A DNA stretch of 52,564 nucleotides from a virus, in the IMG/VR virus record IMGVR_UViG_3300042945_003702, positions 1 through 52,564 of that record, one strand, 5' to 3'. Made by a program: the position numbers and the translations under genes. The first letter of the stretch is position 1. Every line of letters begins with the position of its first letter. The notes beneath the pieces were generated by a model. That model searched no databases. It saw only the letters and a program-made list of their open reading frames with translations, and was not told the DNA's origin. Shown piece after piece: positions 38,687 through 45,272 of the stretch.

Positions 38687-39541
38687 CTAGAGACTCTGGA
38701 CTTCTTTCGCGTAGTTAAGGCCGATCTCCGCTCTCTTGGCCACCGCGGCTTTAGATTGGCCCTTGGCCGCTTTGTACTCATCCACGGACTTCCTAACCAG
38801 GTTAACGTACGAATCCTTGTCAAATTCCGGCCTGTAGATATCGATGAGTTTCCCCACCTTATTGAAGTCAACGATGGCTTTCTGAGGATCGTCCTGGATC
38901 TTACCGGAGAGGCCGTAGTCGATGAGGGTGGCGTCCTTGCCCCCCTCACCGTCGGTAAGGAACTGCTCGTTGTGCATGTCGCCATGATAGAAGCCCATCT
39001 TATGGAGGTCCTTGATGGCCGATAGGGCCTTGGAGGCCTGTTCGGTGGTCATCTTGACGTCCCGCTCCTTCTCGTCGTCGGTCCGGTTGAAACCGCCCGA
39101 CCAGAGGGGCTTGCCCTTGGAAAAATCCATCTCGATATGGTCCTTGGAGGCGGAGTAGATCTTAGGGGAGTGGCCAAGCTCTCCCATCTTCCGCCCCAGC
39201 TCCACCTCGTGGGGTCCCCACTCCTTACCCTCCTTGAGGGTCTTGACAACGTGGCCGGTCTGTGGATCCTGGTAGACCACACCGTAGTTGCCCTCGGCAA
39301 GCTTTTTCATCTTGGAGATGTCTGGCATACCGGAGGAGCCGGGGGACTTCTGCTGCCCTCCTACTCTATCATCGCCACCCACCAGCTTCCATCGCCCATT
39401 AGCCTGTTTCTGAAGTGTATGGCCGGACTGGGGATTGCGATAAACCTGCCCAGGCGTAGCGGTCTTCTTGATGGACTCCGGGACCATCTCGTCGGAGTAG
39501 GAGGCCTGCCTCCAGCCCTCAGGCCACCATCCAAGCGTCAT
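38687..39541 (-). CDS. Protein-kinase-like protein with shared N-terminal domain
   Basis: The 284-residue product has the shared domain at residues 1-58. A kinase-like fold follows: LAEGNYGVVYQDPQTG (Gly-loop), VVKTL (K100), HEVEL (possible E for the salt bridge), then FYHGDMHNEQFL (H186, D188) and ATLIDYGLS (DYG for DFG, D208). The catalytic loop has Gln193 where HGDLHPGN-type kinases have Asn. The first domain repeats the Gly-loop region in outline (VYRNPQSGHTLQK versus VYQDPQTGHVVK). It may phosphorylate host proteins or be a pseudokinase. GTTGAAAG lies 25 nt before the ATG. Confidence 0.75.
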   Translation of the reverse strand: MTLGWWPEGWRQASYSDEMVPESIKKTATPGQVYRNPQSGHTLQKQANGRWKLVGGDDRVGGQQKSPGSSGMPDISKMKKLAEGNYGVVYQDPQTGHVVKTLKEGKEWGPHEVELGRKMGELGHSPKIYSASKDHIEMDFSKGKPLWSGGFNRTDDEKERDVKMTTEQASKALSAIKDLHKMGFYHGDMHNEQFLTDGEGGKDATLIDYGLSGKIQDDPQKAIVDFNKVGKLIDIYRPEFDKDSYVNLVRKSVDEYKAAKGQSKAAVAKRAEIGLNYAKEVQSL

Positions 39542-39566
39542 GGGTTAGTCAAACTGCACTGGTTAG

Positions 39567-39574
39567 CTTTCAAC
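39567..39574 (-). promoter_or_regulatory. GTTGAAAG late-promoter-like element
   Basis: GTTGAAAG, 25 nt before the kinase-like start at 39541 and just past the stop of the 46-residue gene. Confidence 0.5.
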
Positions 39575-39577
39575 TAC

Positions 39578-39718
39578 TCAACCCTGGCCCCTGTACCTCT
39601 TCCTAGCGCCATTGCGGCTAGTGGCCGCTAGTTTGGTGTTTCTGGATTTACCCTGGCGAGTGATTTTGGGATTAGACAGGATGAGCTTTGTGCCGTTCTT
39701 GGTTGTGATTTTTGCCAT
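39578..39718 (-). CDS. Small basic conserved cyanophage protein
   Basis: The 46-residue product (MAKITTKNGTKLILSNPKIT, then RQGKSRNTKLAATSRNGARK, then RYRGQG) is strongly basic. The SNPKxTRQGKSRNT...RxGARKRYRGQG pattern is one I recall from T4-like cyanophages. It likely binds nucleic acid. The specific role is unknown. Confidence 0.7.
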   Translation of the reverse strand: MAKITTKNGTKLILSNPKITRQGKSRNTKLAATSRNGARKRYRGQG

Positions 39719-39746
39719 CGGTTTGCGTGCGGACGGTCCTATTATA

Positions 39747-40076
39747 TCACCTATTGACCATTTTCAGGTTGTAGGAGTTGGGGGAGAAGTACCGGATAAC
39801 GTACGAGATCAGGGCGTCGGATTTGATCTCACCGCACGAGAACATGTCTATCGCACAGCAGTTAGTCTCCGGCCAAGTATGTATGGAGAAGTGGGAGGTG
39901 GATAGGAGGGCGAGGTAGGTGTAACCTCCAGCGCCTGGGAATTTATGCGCGGACTCATCCAGAACCTCGGCCATGCAGTCCTTCAACTCCGGACCTATAA
40001 ACGCCATGAACTCCTCCATCTCCTGCAGTAGGAGGGTGTCAACGCCAAATAGATCAAGTAGAAGGTGCTTTCCCAT
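39747..40076 (-). CDS. speD: S-adenosylmethionine decarboxylase proenzyme
   Basis: The 109-residue protein shows LALLSTSHFSIHTWPE, with Ser61 as the likely self-cleavage and pyruvoyl site (the residue before it is Thr, usually Glu), then CCAIDMFSCG with the catalytic Cys81. It makes decarboxylated SAM for spermidine synthesis and is common in cyanophages. It overlaps the upstream gene by one base. A GTTTAAAG at 40114-40121, inside that gene, lies 37 nt upstream. Confidence 0.9.
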   Translation of the reverse strand: MGKHLLLDLFGVDTLLLQEMEEFMAFIGPELKDCMAEVLDESAHKFPGAGGYTYLALLSTSHFSIHTWPETNCCAIDMFSCGEIKSDALISYVIRYFSPNSYNLKMVNR

Positions 40077-40876
40077 CAGAAGTTAAAAAAGTGCATTTCC
40101 GAGAACTCAAGAACTTTAAACCCCGGTACTACGAGGTGGTGGAAATTGGGGAAGGAGGCTCTGTAGTCCCTGAAGATCCTACCTCGCCGCTCGAATAACG
40201 CCGATACGCATACCTTGTACCCGAGCGCTCCGAACTCGTTCATCACTCTCACGTGCCTTTCCAGAGCGCTCTCGTTCCAGACAAACCCGCTTCCGTAGGT
40301 CCCGAACTCCGTGGGTAGGTAGAGGTGAAGGAAGACGTTGTCATTTATGATGCTCTCGGACATACTGGACAGATCCTCCCTCCTGAAGAGGAGGTTTTTC
40401 TCCCGGCTTTGCCGGGACGCTTCTGCCAAACCACCGTAATCTGGAGTGGTTGGGGAGTACTGGGCGTCGTAACCCCTTCCCCTATACCTCTGCTTAAACC
40501 CCGCTCCCGCCCACAGCATGTAGAGCGTAGCCATCCTCCCACTCCACGGATCGTTGTTAAACCTCTCACGCGCAGCAAGATAACTCCTTCTACTCCACTT
40601 CCCGCCAAAATCCGCCTCGAGCGAAGAGTCTAAAGCCCCCAGAACGGTGGAAGTACCTATGAACCTGTGCATGTCCACCATATAGGGTTCCTTTGTGACT
40701 CCTATGCCGCCGGCGCAGGAGTAGAGGAGGGTGCCGGTTGTCAGGTTTACGTCGTAGACGTAGAGGTTGCGAAGGTCGGGTCTCTGCAGGAGCAGTTTGT
40801 CAGTTGTTAGGAGCTCCCTCCCGGCATAGGGGAAGGTGAATGGGTTAGGGATCGAGTTTTCTCCAGGTCTTTCCAT
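40076..40876 (-). CDS. D12-class DNA methyltransferase-like protein, probably inactive
   Basis: The 266-residue product resembles D12 (Dam-type) N6-adenine methyltransferases in layout: PYAGRELLTTDKLLL, AARERFNNDPWSGRMATLYM, then FLHLYLPTEFGTYGSG and LGYKVCVSALFERR. The catalytic (D/N)PPY motif expected at about residue 190 is replaced by LYLPTEFG, and the N-terminal SAM-binding FxGxG is not clear. It may bind DNA without methylating it, or act on a different substrate. Assignment is tentative. Confidence 0.45.
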   Translation of the reverse strand: MERPGENSIPNPFTFPYAGRELLTTDKLLLQRPDLRNLYVYDVNLTTGTLLYSCAGGIGVTKEPYMVDMHRFIGTSTVLGALDSSLEADFGGKWSRRSYLAARERFNNDPWSGRMATLYMLWAGAGFKQRYRGRGYDAQYSPTTPDYGGLAEASRQSREKNLLFRREDLSSMSESIINDNVFLHLYLPTEFGTYGSGFVWNESALERHVRVMNEFGALGYKVCVSALFERRGRIFRDYRASFPNFHHLVVPGFKVLEFSEMHFFNF

Positions 40877-41237
40877 TGTAGAAGGAGATAAGGTCCTGGG
40901 CGAATATCCTCACGGTGCCGGGTGGTGTGGAGTACGGGGTTTTACTACCTGTGGAGAAGAGCTCCTCGAGTTGGTAGGATGTAAACTCCTCGGTGTTTTT
41001 AACGATATTGCTCGCCTTCAGCAGCAGGTTTTGGGCGTCGAGGTTAGTAAATGATAGCTTGGAGAGAGCGTAGGTCCCGTCGTAATAAGCGTTGTAATCG
41101 CGTGGAAGCGGGGATCTTGTCAGAGCGCAGGGAGAATACCCCGACCCCCTCTCCACCAGCATATTCAGCTCCAAAAGCCTGGCGGGTTTTAACTGAATGT
41201 ACATGTCCGACCGAACTACTACCTTTTGAGTCTTCAT
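40845..41237 (-). CDS. Protein of unknown function
   Basis: The 130-residue product (MKTQKVVVRSDMYIQLKPAR...) ends IFAQDLISFYNGKTWRKLDP, a pattern resembling short beta ends of fibre proteins. It overlaps the methylase-like gene by 32 nt and the bilin reductase by four. Unknown role. Confidence 0.6.
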   Translation of the reverse strand: MKTQKVVVRSDMYIQLKPARLLELNMLVERGSGYSPCALTRSPLPRDYNAYYDGTYALSKLSFTNLDAQNLLLKASNIVKNTEEFTSYQLEELFSTGSKTPYSTPPGTVRIFAQDLISFYNGKTWRKLDP

Positions 41238-41893
41238 CCTTCTGAGAGATCGAATAGGAACCTGTGAACGTAAAAATCCGCGAATCCGGCGCCAAAGTAG
41301 GACTTGAGGATGCCGTGGGCGGGGTCGTTAAGCGCCATGTGCCTGTCGTAGTCGACGTGGAGGGGCCTATTGCTCTCACCCACGTCCCCGTCCATCAACG
41401 CCATCCGGTACCTTCCAATATACCTGTCCGCCCAGTCCGCGTACTCCTCCGAGAAGTCCTCGGCGGATTTTTTCGTCCAGAACCTTGACGAGAAGTACTT
41501 GGATAGGTCGTAGAACTTGGAGGTCTCGGTCTGGCGCTCGGGGAAGTCGTAGAGGTACTCCTCCACCCATCTCTCCAAGTACTCCGGTGTCTGCAGGAGC
41601 GGGTGGAAGTCAATGGCCCCGAAGAACTTCTTGTTGGCGATGGTGATGTACTCCGTGCCAAGTATAGGGGTCTGCGTACGCCAGTCGGGGTAGATTACAA
41701 GCGTTTCCGCCGTAAATTTGCCCGGGATGCTTAACTCGCAGACCCGAGCACGGCGAATAGTCTCGCCCTCCCAGACGTAGGAGCGGATCTCGGAGCCTTC
41801 GGCCGTGGTGGTGAGGTGCTCCAGGCCCTCGGGGAGCCTGTTAGTCTCCTCCCACTCCGGAAACCTGGTTCTAACGCTCTCAGCTAGGGACAT
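41234..41893 (-). CDS. Ferredoxin-dependent bilin reductase (PebA/PebS-like)
   Basis: The 219-residue enzyme matches the family in order: IRSYVWEGETIRRARVCEL, TPILGTEYITIANKKFFGAI, DFHPLLQTPEYLERW, KYFSSRFW, and YDRHMALNDPAHGILKSYFG with VHRFLFD. The two key acids fall at D95 (AIDFHP) and D190 (NDPAHG), the places of the catalytic Asp residues in PebA/PebS. It reduces biliverdin or dihydrobiliverdin to make phycobilin chromophores. Which product (PebA, PebS, PcyA or PcyX type) cannot be fixed here. It overlaps both neighbours. Confidence 0.75.
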   Translation of the reverse strand: MSLAESVRTRFPEWEETNRLPEGLEHLTTTAEGSEIRSYVWEGETIRRARVCELSIPGKFTAETLVIYPDWRTQTPILGTEYITIANKKFFGAIDFHPLLQTPEYLERWVEEYLYDFPERQTETSKFYDLSKYFSSRFWTKKSAEDFSEEYADWADRYIGRYRMALMDGDVGESNRPLHVDYDRHMALNDPAHGILKSYFGAGFADFYVHRFLFDLSEG

Positions 41894-42137
41894 CTCGGTT
41901 CTTAAGGAAGTTGGTCATTCGGTCCACGGCCTCCCCGTCCAGGCAAAGCTCAGAGAACTCGATGTGGTCTGAGATACCAAAAATGTACTTGGTTCCTGAG
42001 ATCAAGCGGTCTAGGAAGTGGGTTTGGGGCAGATGGACGGAGAGGTAAGTGTAGTCGTCGTCGGGTTCGGTGGAGCTACTCAGCACCACGAGATGCTCGT
42101 TAAGCCCACACGAGCAGAAGAAGGCTTCCTTACGCAT
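41880..42137 (-). CDS. Small conserved phage protein
   Basis: The 85-residue product has a CSCGLNEHLVVLS N-terminus and YLSVHLPQTHFLDRL, KYIFG and FSELCLDGEAV later. The pattern looks like a small beta-rich protein I recall from T4-like cyanophages, without known function. Cys pairs could bind metal. It overlaps both neighbours by a few bases. Confidence 0.6.
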   Translation of the reverse strand: MRKEAFFCSCGLNEHLVVLSSSTEPDDDYTYLSVHLPQTHFLDRLISGTKYIFGISDHIEFSELCLDGEAVDRMTNFLKNRDVPS

Positions 42138-42549
42138 CGTCGTCTCCCACGCCCCAAACTCTGCTAACTACGATGGTGCCATCGGCCTCATTTACGTACA
42201 CGTCCACAAGATCCCACTCCTCCAACCCGACCTGCTTGACGAGGTCGTCGGGGAAGGTGATGAGGCCATCCTCCCCAACCTCTACGGTCCAGGTTTTCCT
42301 TGGTAAGTAGGTTTGCTGGTGAGCTGGTACCATAAACTCGCTCCAGGCTTTCTGGAAAAGGTGGTAAAGGGCGCCTTCCTTGCTCTCAAGGATAAGTTTG
42401 AGAGCGATGAGAAGGTTCGTGGCGGCATCGACCTCTAGAGCCTCGATGTGATTGCAGGCGAGGTCGATGATCTTATTCACCGAGCTGATATCCACGATCT
42501 CCTGCTCGAAATCGTTCATGAATGAGGCCGCGGAACGAAAATCAGTCAT
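42130..42549 (-). CDS. Helical protein with C-terminal AbrB-like domain
   Basis: Residues 1-85 of the 139-residue product are helical and acidic. Residues about 85-132 follow the swapped-hairpin AbrB plan: KTWTVEVGEDGLITFPDDLV, KQVGLEEWDLVDVYVNEADG and TIVVSRV, where G-LITFP and W-D replace the usual GRItiP and GD. AbrB proteins are DNA-binding transition-state regulators. Here the helical part is N-terminal. It may regulate phage or host genes. Confidence 0.6.
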   Translation of the reverse strand: MTDFRSAASFMNDFEQEIVDISSVNKIIDLACNHIEALEVDAATNLLIALKLILESKEGALYHLFQKAWSEFMVPAHQQTYLPRKTWTVEVGEDGLITFPDDLVKQVGLEEWDLVDVYVNEADGTIVVSRVWGVGDDDA

Positions 42550-42739
42550 TCTGTGGGTCCTCGGACTGGACTCTGCGCTCGACTTTACGAAGGGATTTCA
42601 ACTCCTTGTAAAGGAATTTGATCTCCTTGTAGGCTTCCTCGGGAGTGATCTTTCCCCCGACCTCGAGTCCGGCGATCAGCCCGACCTTGTCCCCGAAGCG
42701 GGCGAGGGCCCTCTCAAACTCGCTTAAATGCTCGTACAT
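42542..42739 (-). CDS. Small helical protein
   Basis: The 65-residue product (MYEHLSEFERALARFGDKVG, then GGKITPEEAYKEIKFLYKEL) is probably two helices with a charged tail. It overlaps the AbrB-like gene by eight nt. A TATAAT (minus strand, near 42770) lies upstream. Unknown function. Confidence 0.6.
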   Translation of the reverse strand: MYEHLSEFERALARFGDKVGLIAGLEVGGKITPEEAYKEIKFLYKELKSLRKVERRVQSEDPQND

Positions 42740-42740
42740 G

Positions 42741-42908
42741 CTACTTTCCTAGGTTGTAGGTGTTAAGACTATTATACTCGGAAGGTTCGAGCCTGTCAAT
42801 CCTCTGTTCCAGTTCCCGAATCGTATCCTCCAGCACTGTGATTCTGTCCTCAAGGACGTCGATAAGCCACTTATGGGACTCTAGTAAGTCGCGAAGTTCC
42901 TCACTCAT
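42741..42908 (-). CDS. Small coiled-coil protein, 55 residues
   Basis: MSEELRDLLESHKWLIDVLE followed by DRITVLEDTIRELEQRIDRL shows perfect heptads, so it is a short coiled coil. It starts by overlapping the stop of the upstream frame (CATGAGTGA) and stops one nt before the next gene. Such small coiled coils are common in cyanophages. Role unknown. Confidence 0.65.
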   Translation of the reverse strand: MSEELRDLLESHKWLIDVLEDRITVLEDTIRELEQRIDRLEPSEYNSLNTYNLGK

Positions 42909-43074
42909 GTGTTACGCTCCTGTAGTAAGCATTGTATCGCATAAACCTAGACAGAGATGGCCTCGCCCCGAGACTCTGGCAGCACTCCTCGTACGACAAC
43001 CACTCATACCATGGTGTCGTGGGATCAAGGGAGTGGAGTTCGCTCGAAGCACTGGCCTTCCCCCTTCCCCTCAA
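42901..43074 (-). CDS. Small protein with uncertain start
   Basis: The frame encodes a sensible C-terminus (HSLDPTTPWYEWLSYEECCQ, then RPSLSRFMRYNAYYRSVTHE) ending in the ATGA overlap with the next gene. No ATG is present at a sensible place. TTG at 43074 gives 57 residues, but the frame may instead be reached by a +1 shift from the 55-residue frame starting at 43192, within a G-rich run. Confidence 0.5.
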   Translation of the reverse strand: MRGRGKASASSELHSLDPTTPWYEWLSYEECCQSLGARPSLSRFMRYNAYYRSVTHE

Positions 43075-43192
43075 GGGATTGGGTGAGAAGCTCCGTGTAG
43101 CGCTCGAGATAAGCCGAGTCAAAAGCCGCCACGCCCGACTCTGAGATCTGGCGATGCATCTTCTCGAGTTGGGTCCAGTCATTGGGGTCCAT
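43025..43192 (-). CDS. Small conserved cyanophage-like protein, 55 residues
   Basis: MDPNDWTQLEKMHRQISESG followed by VAAFDSAYLERYTELLTQSL is a helical peptide with a clean ATG start, followed by a low-complexity end (EGKGEGQCFERTPLP). I recall similar peptides from T4-like cyanophages. Its 3' end overlaps another frame; the two could form one protein by frameshift. Confidence 0.6.
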   Translation of the reverse strand: MDPNDWTQLEKMHRQISESGVAAFDSAYLERYTELLTQSLEGKGEGQCFERTPLP

Positions 43193-43231
43193 AGGCAGGG
43201 GGGATTTGTGTTCGTCTATTCTAAGCCCATC

Positions 43232-43474
43232 CTACTCCCTCTCGCGTTCCTTTAAGAGTTTCTTAACAATTTGGCGCGATCTCCACTTCAGCACGAGCGT
43301 GTCAAACCGCAGTCGTGGGTAGAATTTTAGCCAGAAGATGCCTCTGGAGATGTTAACACGACCCATCTTCGCGAGAAGAACGATGAATTTGCTTACGTTA
43401 GGATCAACGGCCATCATGTAGAGAACCACCGCGAAAACGGAGAGCAGTGAGAGGTAATAGAATTGGAGGTCCAT
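43232..43474 (-). CDS. Small membrane protein
   Basis: The 80-residue product has an N-terminal transmembrane segment (FYYLSLLSVFAVVLYMMAV), a possible second weak hydrophobic part (SKFIVLLAKM) and a basic C-terminal tail (RSRQIVKKLLKERERE). It starts three bases after the upstream stop. Function unknown. Confidence 0.65.
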   Translation of the reverse strand: MDLQFYYLSLLSVFAVVLYMMAVDPNVSKFIVLLAKMGRVNISRGIFWLKFYPRLRFDTLVLKWRSRQIVKKLLKERERE

Positions 43475-43477
43475 AGG

Positions 43478-43990
43478 TCAATCCCAGAAGGTATTTAGGG
43501 TGTCGATGCAGCGTGTGAGGGTGCTGAAGGGAACGAACCTTGTACCACCGCCCCTTCCCTCCTTTAGTTCGGATAGCATGGATAGAGCGGCTCTAGTGAC
43601 AAAGTTGTCCTCGACATAGTCCCTGTAGACGAAAACGTTAAACTTCTCCAAGTGCTCTAGGGTGTAGAACGGGTTGAGGGACAGACCGACGCGTTTCTTG
43701 TCTGATATATCGAACTTGGGGTCCGTGGAGTAGGATTCCAGTCGGCTAAGACTCGAGCCCTCCACCGGCTTAAAGTCGAGACGGGTGTTAAGGAAGTGGC
43801 TGTGGATCTGCTCCTTATCCTCGACCTCGTAGATGACGTTCTTCGACCACTCCTCGCATCTACCCTTGCAGGCGATGATGTCGAACTCTTCGGTAACTCT
43901 GAACACCAGGTTTACGTAGAGCCACCGGTTCTCGTTTTCCGGCTTTGACTCCCTGTAAGAGAGGTGGAGGATCTGCGGGTAATGTTCCAT
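43478..43990 (-). CDS. Protein of unknown function near psbA
   Basis: The 170-residue product (MEHYPQILHLSYRESKPENE...) has alternating beta strands (RWLYVNLVFRVTEEFDIIAC) and a C-terminal helix after a Gly-rich loop. No motif is recognised. It is expressed downstream of psbA but separated from it by a terminator. Confidence 0.6.
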   Translation of the reverse strand: MEHYPQILHLSYRESKPENENRWLYVNLVFRVTEEFDIIACKGRCEEWSKNVIYEVEDKEQIHSHFLNTRLDFKPVEGSSLSRLESYSTDPKFDISDKKRVGLSLNPFYTLEHLEKFNVFVYRDYVEDNFVTRAALSMLSELKEGRGGGTRFVPFSTLTRCIDTLNTFWD

Positions 43991-44025
43991 GGTTCTATCC
44001 TACTCCATCAGGAGAACTTTATACT

Positions 44026-44052
44026 AAAAAACCCCGGTGTAGAGCCGGGGTT
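44026..44052 (-). terminator. Terminator after psbA
   Basis: On the minus strand AACCCCGG-CTCTACA-CCGGGGTT followed by TTTT. The stem is eight pairs, a classic intrinsic terminator. Confidence 0.92.
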
Positions 44053-44074
44053 GAGTGGGTTATAGGGCTGATGA

Positions 44075-45154
44075 TTAGCCGATAGCCGGAGCCTTAAGCG
44101 CCACCGGAGTGGTCTCGGCGGCGGCCAGATCGAGGGGGAAGTTGTGAGCGTTGCGCTCGTGCATCACCTCGAAGCCAAGGCCCGCGCGGTTGAGGATGTC
44201 GGCCCAGGTATTGATCACGTGGCCATCTGAGGAGAGCAACGACTGGTTGAAGTTGAATCCGTTCAGATTAAACGCCATAGTGCTAACACCCAGAGCAGCA
44301 AACCAAATGCCAACAACCGGCCAAGCAGCAAGAAAGAAGTGAAGAGAACGACTGTTGTTAAAACTAGCATACTGGAAGATAAGACGTCCGAAATAACCGT
44401 GAGCAGCTACAATGTTGTAGGTCTCTTCCTCCTGACCGAACTTGTATCCGTAGTTCTGCGACTCTGTCTCTGTCGTCTCGCGAACAAGACTAGAGGTGAC
44501 GAGAGATCCGTGCATAGCAGAGAAAAGAGAACCACCGAAGACCCCAGCAACTCCCAACATGTGGAAAGGATGCATGAGAATGTTGTGTTCGGCTTGGAAA
44601 ACAAGCATGTAGTTGAAAGTTCCCGAAATCCCCAGAGGCATCGCGTCAGAGAAGGATCCTTGACCGAAGGGATAGACCAGAAAAACTGCGCTAGCAGCAG
44701 CAACGGGTGCGCTGTAGGCAACCATAATCCAAGGACGCATGCCCAGACGATAAGACAGTTCCCATTCACGGCCCATGTAGGCATAGATTCCGATGAGGAA
44801 GTGGAAGACCACCAGTTGGAAAGGACCGCCATTGTACAGCCACTCGTCGAGGCTGGCAGCTTCCCAGATGGGGTAGAAGTGCAGGCCGATGGCATTGCTG
44901 GAGGGAACAACAGCACCTGAGATGATGTTGTTGCCATACATCAGCGACCCGGCGACTGGCTCACGGATGCCGTCGATGTCGACGGGGGGAGCTGCGATGA
45001 AAGCAACGATGAAGCAGATTGCTGCTGCCAGGAGCGTGGGGATCATCAGGGTACCAAACCAACCAACATAGAGTCGGTTGTCGGTGGATGTGACCCACTG
45101 GCAGAACTGCTCCCATGTGTTACTCCGCTCGCGTTGGGCGATTGAAGCTACCAT
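44075..45154 (-). CDS. psbA: Photosystem II D1 protein
   Basis: The 359-residue protein is full-length D1, the reaction-centre subunit that turns over fastest in high light. Familiar segments are [57 protein letters not shown] and the C-terminal [20 protein letters not shown]. Residue 130 is Glu (GRE-WEL), the form linked to high-light D1 in cyanobacteria, rather than Gln. Phage psbA keeps photosynthesis running as host D1 decays. No intron is seen. GTTTAAAG lies 76 nt before the ATG, and CTATAGT is nearer. Confidence 0.98.
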   Translation of the reverse strand: MVASIAQRERSNTWEQFCQWVTSTDNRLYVGWFGTLMIPTLLAAAICFIVAFIAAPPVDIDGIREPVAGSLMYGNNIISGAVVPSSNAIGLHFYPIWEAASLDEWLYNGGPFQLVVFHFLIGIYAYMGREWELSYRLGMRPWIMVAYSAPVAAASAVFLVYPFGQGSFSDAMPLGISGTFNYMLVFQAEHNILMHPFHMLGVAGVFGGSLFSAMHGSLVTSSLVRETTETESQNYGYKFGQEEETYNIVAAHGYFGRLIFQYASFNNSRSLHFFLAAWPVVGIWFAALGVSTMAFNLNGFNFNQSLLSSDGHVINTWADILNRAGLGFEVMHERNAHNFPLDLAAAETTPVALKAPAIG

Positions 45155-45230
45155 AGTAGTAATTCGGATGTTTGTATGAATGAGCGGGGGACTTGCCTCG
45201 CCCCTACCACTATAGGATAGTTAGCGGAGA

Positions 45231-45238
45231 CTTTAAAC
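45231..45238 (-). promoter_or_regulatory. GTTTAAAG element upstream of psbA
   Basis: GTTTAAAG, 76 nt before the psbA start, with TATCCTATAGT between. The leader is longer than for other genes, leaving room for RNA-level control. Confidence 0.4.
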
Positions 45239-45272
45239 CCGACTCCATGAACCTTAACCTAATGTTAGGAAG

